Positions 19,156-29,032 are shown, counted from the stretch's first letter. The stretch: DNA of 64,000 nucleotides from Oharaeibacter diazotrophicus (GCF_004362745.1 NZ_SNXY01000007.1:186001-250000); one strand, 5' to 3'. Program-made: numbers and translations. Notes: a model not told the origin generated them from the letters alone.

Positions 19156-19479
19156 ATGGATCTCTCCGACCTCGTCGACTTCGTCCTGTTCCTCGTCCGC
19201 CCCGGCTGGCGCCGTCCCGGGCGCGCTGTGCTCGTCGCGCTCGCCCTCCTGGCCGTCGCCGCGCTGCTGCACGTCGGCGGCGGGCTGCTCGACGGCGGCG
19301 GTGGTCTGCTCGCGATCGGTGCGACCCTGCTCGCGGTCCCCGTGGCGGCCGTCGCGGCGGTGGTCGCCCTCGGGGCCGTCGTCGGGGCGATCGCCATCGT
19401 GGTGCGGCGGTTCGCGGGCGGCGGCCCGAACGACGAAGGCCCCGGTCGACGACCGGGGCCTCCGCATGGTCGCTCGTGA
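19156..19479 (+). CDS. Small hypothetical membrane protein
   Basis: A 107-residue protein that I do not recognise. It has three hydrophobic stretches (about residues 22-38, 45-65 and 66-82) rich in Ala, Val, Leu and Gly, and a polar tail. The ATG at 19156 follows AAGG by about ten bases. A terminator-like hairpin (19437-19461) lies inside the last 15 codons, so the C-terminus, or the gene as a whole, is uncertain. It is 44 bases after the TPR gene and may be co-transcribed with it. Confidence 0.5.
   Translation: MDLSDLVDFVLFLVRPGWRRPGRAVLVALALLAVAALLHVGGGLLDGGGGLLAIGATLLAVPVAAVAAVVALGAVVGAIAIVVRRFAGGGPNDEGPGRRPGPPHGRS
19437..19461. terminator. Bidirectional terminator-like hairpin
   Basis: AGGCCCCGGTC (19437-19447) pairs perfectly with GACCGGGGCCT (19451-19461) around a three-base loop. 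It lies between two converging transcripts, inside the 3' end of the small membrane gene and 28 bases past the stop of the leftward PhoX-like gene. T-runs are weak on both sides. Confidence 0.6.
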
Positions 19480-19488
19480 TGACGCCCG

Positions 19489-21102
19489 TCAGGACGGATC
19501 GGCCGGGACGATCTCGTAGGTGACGTTGCCGCCGTGCTGGTGGGTGTAGAACACGCGCCAGCCGTCCTTGAACGGCGTCGGCACCTTGGTGCCGATCAGG
19601 CCGGCGACGGTGGCGTCGCCGTCCGAGACGTGGATGCCGGTGATCTCGTTGTCGCCGTCGTTCTGGAAGCCCTCGCCGCCGTTGATCTCGGTGTCGAGGA
19701 GGGCGGCGGCGTCGCGGCCCTGGGCCAGGAAGCGCACGGGCTTCACGTCGGGCTTGGAGTAGTCGGCGGTGACGTCGACGACCCAGCCACTGTCGAGGGC
19801 GTCGCGCTGCTTGTGCAGCTTGTCGCCGGCGTCCTCGGTGACGAGCAGCGCGTCCTTGGAGGCGAAGGCCATGTTGTCGAAGCCGGTGTGCTCGACGTCG
19901 CCGACGATCACCGGGGAGATCGTGCCCTCGTCGGCCGACGGCGAGGCCTGGACCAGCTTGAACACCGCGCCGAAGCCGCCGAACTCGGCGCCGGCCTCGG
20001 TCTTGGCGTTGGTGTCGCCGGTTTCGGTGAAGTAGTACTCGGCGAAGCCGGTGTCCGGACGGAACTGCGCGTTCTCCGGGCGCTTGAACGGCGTGCCGCC
20101 GGCGGCCTTGGCGGCGGCGTTGGCGTCGAACTCCGCGAAGGCGTCCTTGGCGGTGTCGTGGATGGTGACCCAGCGGGCCTTCAGCGCGGCGCCGTAGCTG
20201 TGCAGCGCCTTCATGCCGGCCGACATGATGTCGGCGTCGCGGGTGTCCTTGTGGAACACGATCGCCTCGCCGTCGCTGCCGACGACCTGGAGCACCTGCA
20301 GCTTGCCACCGGCGCCGAGGTCGGCCTTGTCGGTGGGCACGAAGCGGTAGACGAAGGAGTTCGGCTGCTTGGCGTTCTTGGCGGTCTCGCCGGCCTTGCC
20401 GCCGACGTCCTCGACCAGCCAGACCGAACCGTCGGAGGCGACCTGGACGCCCTCGTAGCCGGCGCGGCCCATGACGCCCGAGAGATCGGTCACCTTGGAC
20501 GGGAAGTCGAGCGTCGCGGCGTAGACGCCGCCCTTGTCGTCGTCCTCGCAGGTCAGCAGCAGCACCTTGGCGAAGGGATCGAAGGTCGAGCCGTCGATGG
20601 TCGGCACCGGCTTGCCGTTGTCCTGCTCGGAGGCCATCAGCGTGACGCGGTGCGCCTCGTCGGCGTCGAGGTTGACGCGGGTCAGCGCACCGAACACGCC
20701 GCCGCCCGGACCGTTCTCGTGGCCCTGGAACAGGAAGTGGGTGCCGTAGTCGTAGGTCTCGTCGGCGCCCTTCTGGCCGTCGAGCACCAGGTAGGTGTTC
20801 TTGTCCGGCTCGGTCTTGGTGGCCTCGACGTTGTGAACCTTCGACTGCACGTCGCCCGGCACCGGCGACAGCGGGCCGTCGGAGCCGTAGCCGTAATAGG
20901 CGATCCGGTCCGACGGGTTCTCCAGCATCATCGCGCCGGTGGCGACGGGGACCTCAGCGATCTCGGGCGAGAGCACGTCGGCGGCGGTCTTGCCGGCCTC
21001 GCGCGGGTTCGCCTTCTCGACGTGGGTGAAATGAACGCCGTCCGCGGCCTGCGCGGCGACGGCGACGAGGAGGGCAGTGGAGGCGAGCAGCAGGCGTTTC
21101 AT
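19489..21102 (-). CDS. PhoX-family (DUF839) secreted phosphatase-like protein
   Basis: A 537-residue exported protein. The ATG at 21102 follows GGGAGAA and gives a clean signal peptide (MKRLLLAS...AQA) cut near residue 20; the frame is open much further upstream but the extra part is not coding. The body resembles the PhoX/DUF839 beta-propeller family, with stretches such as GHENGPGGGVFGALTRV, TCEDDDKGGVYA and TEDAGDK. PhoX enzymes are calcium/iron alkaline phosphatases. Whether all metal ligands are kept cannot be judged here, and no clear Pho box is seen upstream. Confidence 0.75.
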   Translation of the reverse strand: MKRLLLASTALLVAVAAQAADGVHFTHVEKANPREAGKTAADVLSPEIAEVPVATGAMMLENPSDRIAYYGYGSDGPLSPVPGDVQSKVHNVEATKTEPDKNTYLVLDGQKGADETYDYGTHFLFQGHENGPGGGVFGALTRVNLDADEAHRVTLMASEQDNGKPVPTIDGSTFDPFAKVLLLTCEDDDKGGVYAATLDFPSKVTDLSGVMGRAGYEGVQVASDGSVWLVEDVGGKAGETAKNAKQPNSFVYRFVPTDKADLGAGGKLQVLQVVGSDGEAIVFHKDTRDADIMSAGMKALHSYGAALKARWVTIHDTAKDAFAEFDANAAAKAAGGTPFKRPENAQFRPDTGFAEYYFTETGDTNAKTEAGAEFGGFGAVFKLVQASPSADEGTISPVIVGDVEHTGFDNMAFASKDALLVTEDAGDKLHKQRDALDSGWVVDVTADYSKPDVKPVRFLAQGRDAAALLDTEINGGEGFQNDGDNEITGIHVSDGDATVAGLIGTKVPTPFKDGWRVFYTHQHGGNVTYEIVPADPS

Positions 21103-21334
21103 CGATCGTTCTCCCGATCCGCGGACCGGGATCCGTTTAGGCCGGCCGTTTGAAGGGCGGATGACGGTGGACGGCCGGGGTGATCTGCAGTTACGGGCGC
21201 AGAGGAATGCAATCGGATAAGAATTAATGTCGATTTTTAACCATCCATTCACCCTAGTCCGACAAATTTCTCGTGTGCTCCTCCGACCCGACGTGGGTCG
21301 CAGGAACCGAAAAGATGTGGGGTGGAAACGAATC

Positions 21335-23014
21335 ATGGGCGCAAATGCCAGCATCCGAACCAAGTTGATCGTCGTCTTCGCGACGATGCTGATGGCCAGT
21401 ATCGTGACGGGCTTCGCGATCTGGTGGGCCAACGGCGTCGCGGCGCAGAACGTGACCTGGACCGTCCACACCTACAAGGTCATGACAGCGGCCGATCGGA
21501 TCCTGCAGTCCATGGTCGACCAGGAGAGCGGTCTTCGAGGATACTTGGTGACGGCCAACGAGGGCAATCTCGAACCGCTGAAGAACGGCGAGCGCGCGCT
21601 GAAGGCCGCGCTCGACGATGCGACCGACCTGACCAGCGACAACGCCCAGCAGCAGGACCGCCTGCGCCGGCTCGGGCAGGCGATCGACGACTGGCAGACC
21701 GGCGTGTCGCACCGGGCGATCGATCTGATGAAGAGCGCCGCCACCCAGGAGCAGGCGCGCGATATCGAGCGTGCCGGGCTCGGCAAGACGTCGTTCGACA
21801 CGATCCGATCCGTGCTCGCCGAGTTCAAGGGCGCCGAGGAGTCTCTCCTCGCGACCCGCGCTGCCGAGATGGAATCCTCGCAGGCGATCATCCGCTACAG
21901 CGTCCTCGCGTCCGTGGCCGCCACGATCGCCATCGGCCTCTTCGCCGGCTACTTCCTCAACCGCATGATCGCCCTGCCGATTCGTGACGGCATCGGCGTG
22001 ATGCAGAAGCTCCAGGCCGGCGAGTATGCCGTCGAGATCGCCGGTACCGCGCGCGGCGACGAGATCGGCGCGATGGGCAAGGCCCTCCTGAACTTCCGCG
22101 ATTCGCTCCGCGCCGCCGAGGAGGCCCGCCGGGCCCAGGAGACCGCCAAGGCCGCCGAGGAGGCGCTGGTGCGCCGCCGGGCCGAACTCGCCGAGCGGTT
22201 CGTCGGCCGCATGGAGAAGCTCGCCGACGGCTTCGCCAAGTCCTCCACCGAGGTCGCCGACGCCGCCCGCAACCTCTCGGCCACCGCCGAGGAGACGTCC
22301 CGGCAGGCCCAGGCCGTCGCCGGCGCCGCCGAGGAGGCCTCCACCAACGTCCAGACCGTCGCGGCCGGCGCCGAGGAACTGTCGGCCTCGATCCGCGAGA
22401 TCTCCAAGCAGGTCAGCCAGTCCGCCGAGGTGGCGAGCGCGGCGGCCCGCGAGGCCGAGGCCAGCACCCAGAACGTCCAGGCCCTCGCCCACTCGGCGCA
22501 GCAGATCGGCGAGGTGGTCGAGCTGATCTCGAACATCGCCGCCCAGACCAACCTCCTGGCGCTCAACGCCACCATCGAGGCGGCGCGGGCCGGCGAGGCC
22601 GGCCGCGGCTTCGCGGTCGTCGCAGCGGAAGTGAAGGAACTCGCCAACCAGACCGCCAAGGCGACCGAGGAGATCGGCCGCAAGATCGGCGAGATCCAGA
22701 CGGCGACCGGCACGACGGTGGACTCGATCTCGCGGATCGTGCGCACGATCGGCTCGATCCAGCAGTCGGCGTCGGCAATCGCCGGCGCGGTCGAGGAGCA
22801 GGGCGCGGCGACCGAGGAAATCGCGTCGAACACCCAGCGCGCGGCGACCGGCACCACCGACGTCACCGGCAACATCGCCGGCGTCGGCACCGCCGCCGAG
22901 ATGACCGGCACCGCCTCGACCCAGCTGATGGGCCTCTCCGGCAAGCTGTCCGACCAGTCGCGCGTCCTGCAGCAGGAGGTCGCCGACTTCGTCGAGGGCC
23001 TCAGGGCCGCGTGA
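21335..23014 (+). CDS. Methyl-accepting chemotaxis protein with CHASE3 sensor
   Basis: A 559-residue chemoreceptor. A first membrane helix (about residues 10-32) is followed by a CHASE3-type periplasmic domain ([15 protein letters not shown]), a second helix (about 190-212), a HAMP linker and the cytoplasmic signalling hairpin. The hairpin tip, [20 protein letters not shown], is intact. There is no C-terminal pentapeptide for CheR/CheB. The ATG at 21335 fits the membrane topology and has GGTGGA upstream; the ORF's earlier start would add 36 odd residues. No che genes are nearby, and the signal sensed is unknown. Confidence 0.92.
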   Translation: MGANASIRTKLIVVFATMLMASIVTGFAIWWANGVAAQNVTWTVHTYKVMTAADRILQSMVDQESGLRGYLVTANEGNLEPLKNGERALKAALDDATDLTSDNAQQQDRLRRLGQAIDDWQTGVSHRAIDLMKSAATQEQARDIERAGLGKTSFDTIRSVLAEFKGAEESLLATRAAEMESSQAIIRYSVLASVAATIAIGLFAGYFLNRMIALPIRDGIGVMQKLQAGEYAVEIAGTARGDEIGAMGKALLNFRDSLRAAEEARRAQETAKAAEEALVRRRAELAERFVGRMEKLADGFAKSSTEVADAARNLSATAEETSRQAQAVAGAAEEASTNVQTVAAGAEELSASIREISKQVSQSAEVASAAAREAEASTQNVQALAHSAQQIGEVVELISNIAAQTNLLALNATIEAARAGEAGRGFAVVAAEVKELANQTAKATEEIGRKIGEIQTATGTTVDSISRIVRTIGSIQQSASAIAGAVEEQGAATEEIASNTQRAATGTTDVTGNIAGVGTAAEMTGTASTQLMGLSGKLSDQSRVLQQEVADFVEGLRAA

Positions 23015-23061
23015 GTCGGGAGGGTTCGGGTTCGGCCGCCGGCCGGCCCTGGAAAGGACGA

Positions 23062-23096
23062 GGGGGCGGGGTCGCACGCGACCCCGCCCCCCTTTC
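23062..23096 (+). terminator. Terminator after the chemoreceptor gene
   Basis: GGGGGCGGGGTCGC (23062-23075) pairs with GCGACCCCGCCCCC (23078-23091), followed by CTTTCGTTT. It lies between the chemoreceptor and the converging pntB gene and may serve both. Confidence 0.8.
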
Positions 23097-23137
23097 GTTT
23101 CGGCGCCCGGGAACCGCCGAGGCGGTCCCCCCGCGCC

Positions 23138-24535
23138 TCATTCCATCGACTTGACGATGCTCTCGACCATCTTCTTGGCGTCGGCGAAGAGCATCATGGT
23201 GTTGTCCTTGAAGAACAGCTCGTTCTCGACGCCGGCGTAGCCCGAACCCATGCCGCGCTTGACGAACAGCACCGTGCCGGCCTTCTCGACGTCGAGGATC
23301 GGCATGCCGTAGATCGGCGAGGTCTTGTCCGTCTTGGCGGCCGGGTTGGTGACGTCGTTGGCGCCGATGACGAAGGCGACGTCGGCCTGGGCGAACTCGG
23401 AGTTGATGTCCTCGAGCTCGAAGACCTCGTCGTAGGGCACGTTGGCCTCGGCCAGCAGCACGTTCATGTGGCCCGGCATGCGGCCCGCCACCGGGTGGAT
23501 GGCGTATTTGACCTCGACGCCGGCGTGCTTGAGCTTGTCGGCCATCTCGCGGAGCGCGTGCTGGGCCTGGGCCACCGCCATGCCGTAGCCCGGCACGATG
23601 ATGACCTTGGAGGCGTTCTTCATGATGAAGGCCGCGTCCTCGGCCGAGCCCTGCTTGACCGGCCGCTGCTCGACCGCCCCGCCGGCCGCGCCCGCCACCT
23701 CGCCGCCGAAGCCGCCGAGGATGACCGAGACGAAGCTGCGGTTCATGCCCTTGCACATGATGTAGCTGAGGATCGCGCCCGACGAGCCGACCAGCGCGCC
23801 GGTGACGATCAGCGCGGTGTTGCCGAGCGTGAAGCCGATGCCCGCCGCCGCCCAGCCGGAGTAGCTGTTCAGCATCGACACGACCACCGGCATGTCGGCG
23901 CCGCCGATCGGGACGATGATCAGGCCGCCGAGCACCAGCGAGGCGATCACGATCAGCCAGAACACCAGATGGCTCTCGGTGCGCACCAGCACGACGATCA
24001 GCACCACGAGCAGCAGCGCGAGGCCGCCGTTGATGAAGTGACGCCCCGGCAGCAGGATCGGCTTGCCGCTCATGCGGCCGTCGAGCTTCATGAAGGCGAT
24101 GATCGAGCCGGTGAAGGTGATCGCGCCGATGGCGACGCCGAGGCTCATCTCGACCAGGGCCTGGCCGTGGATCTCGCCCGGCGCGCCGATGCCGAAGGCG
24201 GTCGGGGCGTAGAGCGCGCCGGCGGCCACCAGCACCGCGGCGAGGCCGACGAGGCTGTGGAAGGCGGCGACCAGCTGCGGCATCGCCGTCATGGCGATCT
24301 TGCGGGCGATCACCGCGCCGACGCCGCCGCCGATGGCGAGTCCGAGCACGATAAGCGCGTAGGCCCCGAAGGACGGCGTGATCGAGAACAGCGTGGTCAG
24401 GATGGCGATCGCCATACCGGCCATGCCGAGATAGTTGCCGCGGCGCGACGTCACCGGGCTGGAGAGGCCGCGCAGCGCCAGGATGAACAGGACGCCCGAG
24501 ACCAGGTAGAGGAGGGCCGACAGGTTGGCTGACAT
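23138..24535 (-). CDS. pntB: NAD(P) transhydrogenase, beta subunit
   Basis: A 465-residue membrane protein. The first ~270 residues carry about nine membrane helices of the proton channel domain. The C-terminal domain binds NADP(H), with GYGMAVAQAQHALREMAD as its nucleotide loop and a final HPVAGRMPGHMNVLLAEA stretch. With PntA it couples hydride transfer from NADH to NADP+ to proton inflow, supplying NADPH. It is the last gene of a pntA1-pntA2-pntB operon, 10 bases after pntA2. Confidence 0.97.
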   Translation of the reverse strand: MSANLSALLYLVSGVLFILALRGLSSPVTSRRGNYLGMAGMAIAILTTLFSITPSFGAYALIVLGLAIGGGVGAVIARKIAMTAMPQLVAAFHSLVGLAAVLVAAGALYAPTAFGIGAPGEIHGQALVEMSLGVAIGAITFTGSIIAFMKLDGRMSGKPILLPGRHFINGGLALLLVVLIVVLVRTESHLVFWLIVIASLVLGGLIIVPIGGADMPVVVSMLNSYSGWAAAGIGFTLGNTALIVTGALVGSSGAILSYIMCKGMNRSFVSVILGGFGGEVAGAAGGAVEQRPVKQGSAEDAAFIMKNASKVIIVPGYGMAVAQAQHALREMADKLKHAGVEVKYAIHPVAGRMPGHMNVLLAEANVPYDEVFELEDINSEFAQADVAFVIGANDVTNPAAKTDKTSPIYGMPILDVEKAGTVLFVKRGMGSGYAGVENELFFKDNTMMLFADAKKMVESIVKSME

Positions 24536-24545
24536 GACGGCGGCC

Positions 24546-25025
24546 TCACGACTTCTTCTTGTACATCGCGAGCATGCGGCTCGTGACGAGGAAACCGCCG
24601 AAGATGTTGACCGAGGCCAGCACGACGGCGAGGAAGCCGAAGCCGCGGGCGACGCCCGTGCCCGGCGCGAGCAGTTCGACGCCGACCGCGAGCAGCGCGC
24701 CGACGATGATCACCGAGGAGATCGCGTTGGTCACGGCCATCAGCGGGGTGTGCAGGGCCGGGGTCACCGACCACACCACGTAGTAGCCGACGAAGATCGC
24801 CATCACGAAGATCGAGAGGCGGAACACGAAGGGGTCGATCACGCCGCCCGAGAGCGCGTGGGCGGCGGCGCCGGCACCGTCGGCGACGGTGTCGAGGTGG
24901 CCCTGATGCAGGGCGCCGGAGGCGGCGTTGACCGCCTCGCGGGCCTGGGTGGCGGCGTTGAGGGCGGCGTCGGCCGCCTGCCGGGCCTGCTCGATGGCGA
25001 GGTCGGCCTGAGTCTTGTCAGCCAT
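24546..25025 (-). CDS. pntA2: NAD(P) transhydrogenase alpha subunit, membrane part
   Basis: A 159-residue protein with a polar, Ala-rich first 70 residues and three or four membrane helices after that (FVFRLSIFVMAIFVGYYVVW onwards). In many Alphaproteobacteria the E. coli PntA chain is split, and this is the separate membrane piece that joins PntB in the proton channel. It lies between pntA1 and pntB with short gaps on both sides. Confidence 0.93.
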   Translation of the reverse strand: MADKTQADLAIEQARQAADAALNAATQAREAVNAASGALHQGHLDTVADGAGAAAHALSGGVIDPFVFRLSIFVMAIFVGYYVVWSVTPALHTPLMAVTNAISSVIIVGALLAVGVELLAPGTGVARGFGFLAVVLASVNIFGGFLVTSRMLAMYKKKS

Positions 25026-25038
25026 GGGAGGTGCCCCC

Positions 25039-26172
25039 TCAGCTCTGGAAGGCGGGATGGACGACGGCGCCGTCGCGCGTCAGCACGGTGGCCTTGACGA
25101 GTTCGTCGTCCCAGTTGACGGCGAGCTTCTTCTCCTTCTTGTCGATCAGCGTCTCGACGAAGGCGAAGAGGTTCTTGGCGTAGAGCTGCGACGCGGTCGC
25201 GGCGATGCGGCCTGGGACGTTGCGGTGGCCGACGATGCGCACGCCGTCGCCGACGGTCACGATCTCACCGGGGACCGAGCCCTCGACGTTGCCGCCGCGC
25301 TCGACCGCGAGGTCGACCAGCACGGAGCCCGGCTTCATCGAGGCCACCATCGCCGCGGTCACGAGGCGGGGCGCGGCCCGGCCCGGGATCAGCGCCGTGG
25401 TGATCACGATGTCCTGCTTCTTGATGTGCTCGGCGACGAGGGCGGCCTGCTTGGCCTGGTACTCCGCCGACATCGGCTTGGCGTAGCCGGCCGCGGTCTC
25501 GGCCTGCTTGAATTCCTCGTCCTCGACGGCGACGAACTTGGCACCGAGCGATTCCACCTGCTCCTTGGCGGCGGGGCGGACGTCGGTGGCCGTCACCACG
25601 GCGCCGAGGCGGCGGGCGGTGGCGATCGCCTGCAGGCCGGCGACGCCGGCGCCCATGACGAAGACACGCGCGGCCGGAACGGTGCCGGCGGCGGTCATCA
25701 TCATCGGCATGGCGCGGTCGTATTCGGCGGCGGCGTCGACCACCGCCTGATAGCCGGCGAGGTTGGCCTGGGACGACAGCACGTCCATCACCTGCGCACG
25801 GGTGATGCGCGGCATGAACTCCATCGCCACGGCCGTGACGCCGGCGTCGGCCATGGCCTTGACCGCGTCCTGGTGGCCGTAGGGGTCCATGGTGGCGACG
25901 ACGAGGGCGCCGCGCTTCACCAGCGCGAGCCGGTCGGCCTCGGGACGGCGGACGAGCAGCACGACGTCGGCCTCGGTGGCGGCCTCGGCGGCCGTCGGCG
26001 CGACGGTCGCCCCGGCGGCCGCGTAGTCGGCGTCGGGGATGCGGGACAGGGTCCCGGCGCCGGTCTCCACGGAGACGGCGGCGCCGAGGCCGATCAGTCG
26101 CTTCACGGTATCGGGGGTCGCGGCGACGCGGCCCTCGTCCGCTGCGCTCTCGCGCAGGACGGCAATCTTCAT
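25039..26172 (-). CDS. pntA1: NAD(P) transhydrogenase alpha subunit, NAD-binding part
   Basis: A 377-residue soluble domain that binds NAD(H) and passes hydride to PntB. The start MKIAVLRE at 26172 matches family members and has GGAGGAG upstream; the longer frame adds non-family residues. The alanine-dehydrogenase-like Rossmann loop is FVMGAGVAGLQAIATARRLGA, here about residues 168-188 (shown in part as GAGVAGLQAIATARRLG). It is the first gene of the pnt operon. Confidence 0.95.
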   Translation of the reverse strand: MKIAVLRESAADEGRVAATPDTVKRLIGLGAAVSVETGAGTLSRIPDADYAAAGATVAPTAAEAATEADVVLLVRRPEADRLALVKRGALVVATMDPYGHQDAVKAMADAGVTAVAMEFMPRITRAQVMDVLSSQANLAGYQAVVDAAAEYDRAMPMMMTAAGTVPAARVFVMGAGVAGLQAIATARRLGAVVTATDVRPAAKEQVESLGAKFVAVEDEEFKQAETAAGYAKPMSAEYQAKQAALVAEHIKKQDIVITTALIPGRAAPRLVTAAMVASMKPGSVLVDLAVERGGNVEGSVPGEIVTVGDGVRIVGHRNVPGRIAATASQLYAKNLFAFVETLIDKKEKKLAVNWDDELVKATVLTRDGAVVHPAFQS

Positions 26173-26308
26173 GGAACTCCTCCAGACGGCGGCAACCGGC
26201 GGAAACTCGACCCTACGGGGCGACACCGGTTGCGGGCCGACACTCCGCCGGCTTGTCCGTCGCGCGGCGGGTCGGCCCGTTGAAAAGGCACTCGACCCGC
26301 TTGGCGCT

Positions 26309-26443
26309 TCAGAGGAGGAAGAGCGCCATGAGGACGAGGAGGACGACGAGCGCGGCCGTGCCGTACTTCACCATGCCGATGAACATGGCATAGGTGCGCT
26401 CGTGTTCGGCGTAGTCCATCGCGCTTCCGTGGTTCTCGGCCAT
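26309..26443 (-). CDS. aa3-type cytochrome c oxidase subunit IV
   Basis: A 44-residue protein with one membrane helix at residues ~27-43. The polar start with MDYAEHERTY followed by FIGMVKYGT is the signature of the small alphaproteobacterial subunit IV of aa3 oxidase (COX4_pro_2). The ATG at 26443 has GGGGAG upstream. Larger subunits are not in the window. It lies 136 bases upstream of pntA1 and may share its promoter, linking two energy-coupling complexes. Confidence 0.9.
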   Translation of the reverse strand: MAENHGSAMDYAEHERTYAMFIGMVKYGTAALVVLLVLMALFLL

Positions 26444-26652
26444 CTCGGGGCTCCCCGTTGAAGAACAAGCCTGTCGATTGCTGCGTTTACATGAGACGCC
26501 GCCGAGCGGCAACGAGGGGGCGACCAAAGGTGGACCGAAAAATCGCCGCGCCCCGCCGCGGCGGCGGCAGGGGAGGGCGGGAATTCCGCCGGATTCCAGG
26601 GCCGCGCCGACGGGGTGGCGGCCCGGCCCCGTGCTAAAGGCGCAAGGCGGCC

Positions 26653-28023
26653 TCACGCGGGAGGGGTGGCGACCCCGGCCGCGGCGAGGGCGCGGGTCTG
26701 CCGGTCGGCGAGGGCGGCGGCGTCGAAGTCGGCGATCTCGGCCTCGAACAGGCGGTGGAAGTTGAGTTCGGCGGAAAGGTGGATGAAGACGCCGCCGAGG
26801 CCGATCGCGGCGCGGTCCATGAACACGAATTCGCGCGGCACCGTCACCGGGCCCTTCTCCTTCAGCACCCGGTGCACTTCGAAGGCCTGGCGGCGGCCGT
26901 ACTCGGCCGGCTTCACCCCGTCGGCGACGGTGCGGACGCGGTCGTCGAGCAGCGGGCCGTAGATGAAGCGCGCCCAGATGTTCAGCGCGTCGATCAACTC
27001 GCGCGACAGGCCGCGGAAGCCCCAGGTCTCGTAGGCGTGGGCGACCCGGTCGTCGTCGCCGTCGCGCAGGCCGCCGTAGAGGTCGACGACGCCGCCGACG
27101 AAGCGGGCGGGGAAGATGCGGATGCAGCCGTAGTCGAGCAGGTTGATCCGCGCCGCCTCGGGCGCCGCCGGATCGACCGCGGCGGTGTAGTTGCCGAGAT
27201 GCGGGTCGCCGTGGATCAGGCCGAAGCGGGCGAAGGGGTGCCACCACGCCCGGAACATCGCGGTCGCGAGCCGGTCGCGCAGCGCCTGCGGGCCGTCGCG
27301 GTGCTCGAGCAGCTTGCGGCCGTCGAGCCATTCGAGGGCGAGCAGCCGGCCGGTGGAGAGCTCGCCGTGGACGGCCGGGACGCGCACGAGCGGGTCGCCG
27401 GCGAAGACCGCGCCGTAGAGCCGGGCGTTGGCGGCCTCGCGGCGGTAGTCGAGTTCCTCGCGGATCCGCTCGGCGATCTCGTGAAACACCTCGCTGGTGT
27501 CGATCGCCGGCCGCATCCGCCGGTGCAGCGAGAAGGCGACGTCGAGCTGGGCGAGGTCGGCCTCGACCGCCGAGGCCATGTCCGGATACTGCAGCTTGAC
27601 CGCGAGCGGCGCACCGTCCCGTGTCGTGGCGCGGTGGACCTGACCGAGCGAGGCGGCGGCGACCGGCTGGCGCTCGAACGAGCCGAACCGGCTCTCCCAG
27701 TCGGGGCCGAGTTCGGCGGCCATGCGGCGCTTGACGAAGGCGGCACCCATCGGCGGGGCGTCGGACTGCAGCTTGGCGAGTTCCTCGGCGTACTCGGGCG
27801 GCAGCACCTCGGGGATGGTGGCGAGCAGCTGGGCCACCTTCATGATCGGACCCTTGAGGCCGCCGAGGGCGGCGGCCAGCGCCGCCGCGCCGCCGCGTTC
27901 GTCCTCCGCGCCGAACAGGCGCTGCGTCACCAGCCGGGCGGCCGCGCCGCCGAGATTGGCGCCGACACGGCCGTAGCGGGCGGCGCGGGCGCCGAAGCGG
28001 TTTCTTTCGTCGTCGAGGGCCAT
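26653..28023 (-). CDS. ABC1/UbiB-family atypical kinase-like protein
   Basis: A 456-residue protein with the ABC1 fold linked to ubiquinone or lipid metabolism. The alanine-rich nucleotide loop AAASLGQVHRA, the catalytic HGDPHLGN and a metal-binding DYG (in place of DFG) are visible. The normally invariant KxGQ near the N-terminus reads MKVAQ. There are no C-terminal membrane helices, unlike true UbiB, so this is a soluble paralogue and I do not give it the ubiB name. The ATG at 28023 removes a basic, non-family leader. It stands alone. Confidence 0.85.
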   Translation of the reverse strand: MALDDERNRFGARAARYGRVGANLGGAAARLVTQRLFGAEDERGGAAALAAALGGLKGPIMKVAQLLATIPEVLPPEYAEELAKLQSDAPPMGAAFVKRRMAAELGPDWESRFGSFERQPVAAASLGQVHRATTRDGAPLAVKLQYPDMASAVEADLAQLDVAFSLHRRMRPAIDTSEVFHEIAERIREELDYRREAANARLYGAVFAGDPLVRVPAVHGELSTGRLLALEWLDGRKLLEHRDGPQALRDRLATAMFRAWWHPFARFGLIHGDPHLGNYTAAVDPAAPEAARINLLDYGCIRIFPARFVGGVVDLYGGLRDGDDDRVAHAYETWGFRGLSRELIDALNIWARFIYGPLLDDRVRTVADGVKPAEYGRRQAFEVHRVLKEKGPVTVPREFVFMDRAAIGLGGVFIHLSAELNFHRLFEAEIADFDAAALADRQTRALAAAGVATPPA

Positions 28024-28203
28024 GGTCCGGGTCGCGGCGGGAGGAGACGGGGCGGTTCGAGCGGAGATGTAGGGCCGACGGGCCGTCGCGTCACGCCCCC
28101 GCCGGCGTCGCGACCGTGGCCGGCGTGGCAAAAGCTCCCATGGCTTCATCGAATTGCGCTAGGATCGCCGCCAGGGTGCTTCGGCCCCCGAGGGAGGAAG
28201 ACC

Positions 28204-28617
28204 ATGATCGACCTGGACCCGGAAACGGAGATCGAGGCGCTGATCGAGACCTACGCCGGCGGTTTCGACGACCACGACGGCGAGGCCGTCACCGCGTGTT
28301 TCGCCTATCCGGCGGTGATCTGGCAGTTCGGGATCGGCCACGTCTTCGCCGACGCCGACGAGATGGCCGAGAACATCGCCGCCCTGCTCAAAGTCCACGA
28401 GGAGGCCGGCATCGTGCTGTCCTCCTTCGAGATAGTGACGTTGGCCGTGTCGGGCACCGCCGCGCTCGCCACCGTGGAGTGGGAGCAGGAGGACGACGAG
28501 GGCGTCGTCCTGATGGACTTCACCTGCCACTACGCGCTGATCCGCCAGGGCGACCGCTGGCGCATCGCCAGCGTGGTCAACGTCGAGGAGGACGACGACG
28601 GGGAGGACGAGGACTGA
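28204..28617 (+). CDS. NTF2-like (SnoaL/DUF4440-type) small protein
   Basis: A 137-residue acidic protein. EIEALIETYAGGFDDHDGEA, then CFAYPAVIWQFG and ALIRQGDRWRIASVVN, follow the cone-shaped NTF2 fold used by many small enzymes and ligand binders. The tail is a run of Asp and Glu. The ATG at 28204 has GGGAGGA upstream. It is divergent from the ABC1 gene and convergent with the toxin gene. Its ligand or activity is unknown. Confidence 0.8.
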   Translation: MIDLDPETEIEALIETYAGGFDDHDGEAVTACFAYPAVIWQFGIGHVFADADEMAENIAALLKVHEEAGIVLSSFEIVTLAVSGTAALATVEWEQEDDEGVVLMDFTCHYALIRQGDRWRIASVVNVEEDDDGEDED

Positions 28618-28636
28618 GGGACATCCGCCCCCGTCG

Positions 28637-29032
28637 TCAGCCTTCCCGAGCGCCTGCCAGCACGTCGCGGATCCAGCGCGCCAGACCGTCCTCGTCGAGG
28701 TCGCCCGCCGCGAGCGCGAGGATGGCGGCCGTCGCCTCGGTGGCGCTCGGCCGAAACGGGACGCCGTTCAGCCTCAGGAACAGCATCATCGCCGCGAAGG
28801 CGATTCGCTTGTTGCCGTCGACGAAGGGATGGTTGCGGGCGAGCCCGAAGGCGAGCGCGGCCGCGAGGTCGGCCGGATCCGTGACGCCGTAGGCCCACTT
28901 GTTGCGCGGACGGGCCGCAGCCGATTCCAGCAATCCCTCGTCCCTAAGGCCCGAGGGGCCGCCGAAGAGCTTCAACTGCTCGGCATGGACGTCGATCAGC
29001 AGGGCGGCCGAGAGCCAGCGCGGCTCGCTCAT
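28637..29032 (-). CDS. doc: Death-on-curing (Doc) family toxin
   Basis: A 131-residue Fic-fold toxin. The motif HPFVDGNKR, with the Doc-type Lys in place of the AMPylator Gly, is at about residues 68-76. Doc proteins phosphorylate elongation factor EF-Tu and stop translation. Length is normal. Its ATG overlaps the antitoxin stop by four bases, the usual coupling in toxin-antitoxin operons. The cognate partner here is AbrB-like instead of Phd-like. Confidence 0.92.
   Translation of the reverse strand: MSEPRWLSAALLIDVHAEQLKLFGGPSGLRDEGLLESAAARPRNKWAYGVTDPADLAAALAFGLARNHPFVDGNKRIAFAAMMLFLRLNGVPFRPSATEATAAILALAAGDLDEDGLARWIRDVLAGAREG

Noticed and set aside
21103-21240. A Pho box in front of the PhoX-like gene
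   Set aside because: The only CCGTC-like half-sites are adjacent without the four-base spacer and differ from the consensus.
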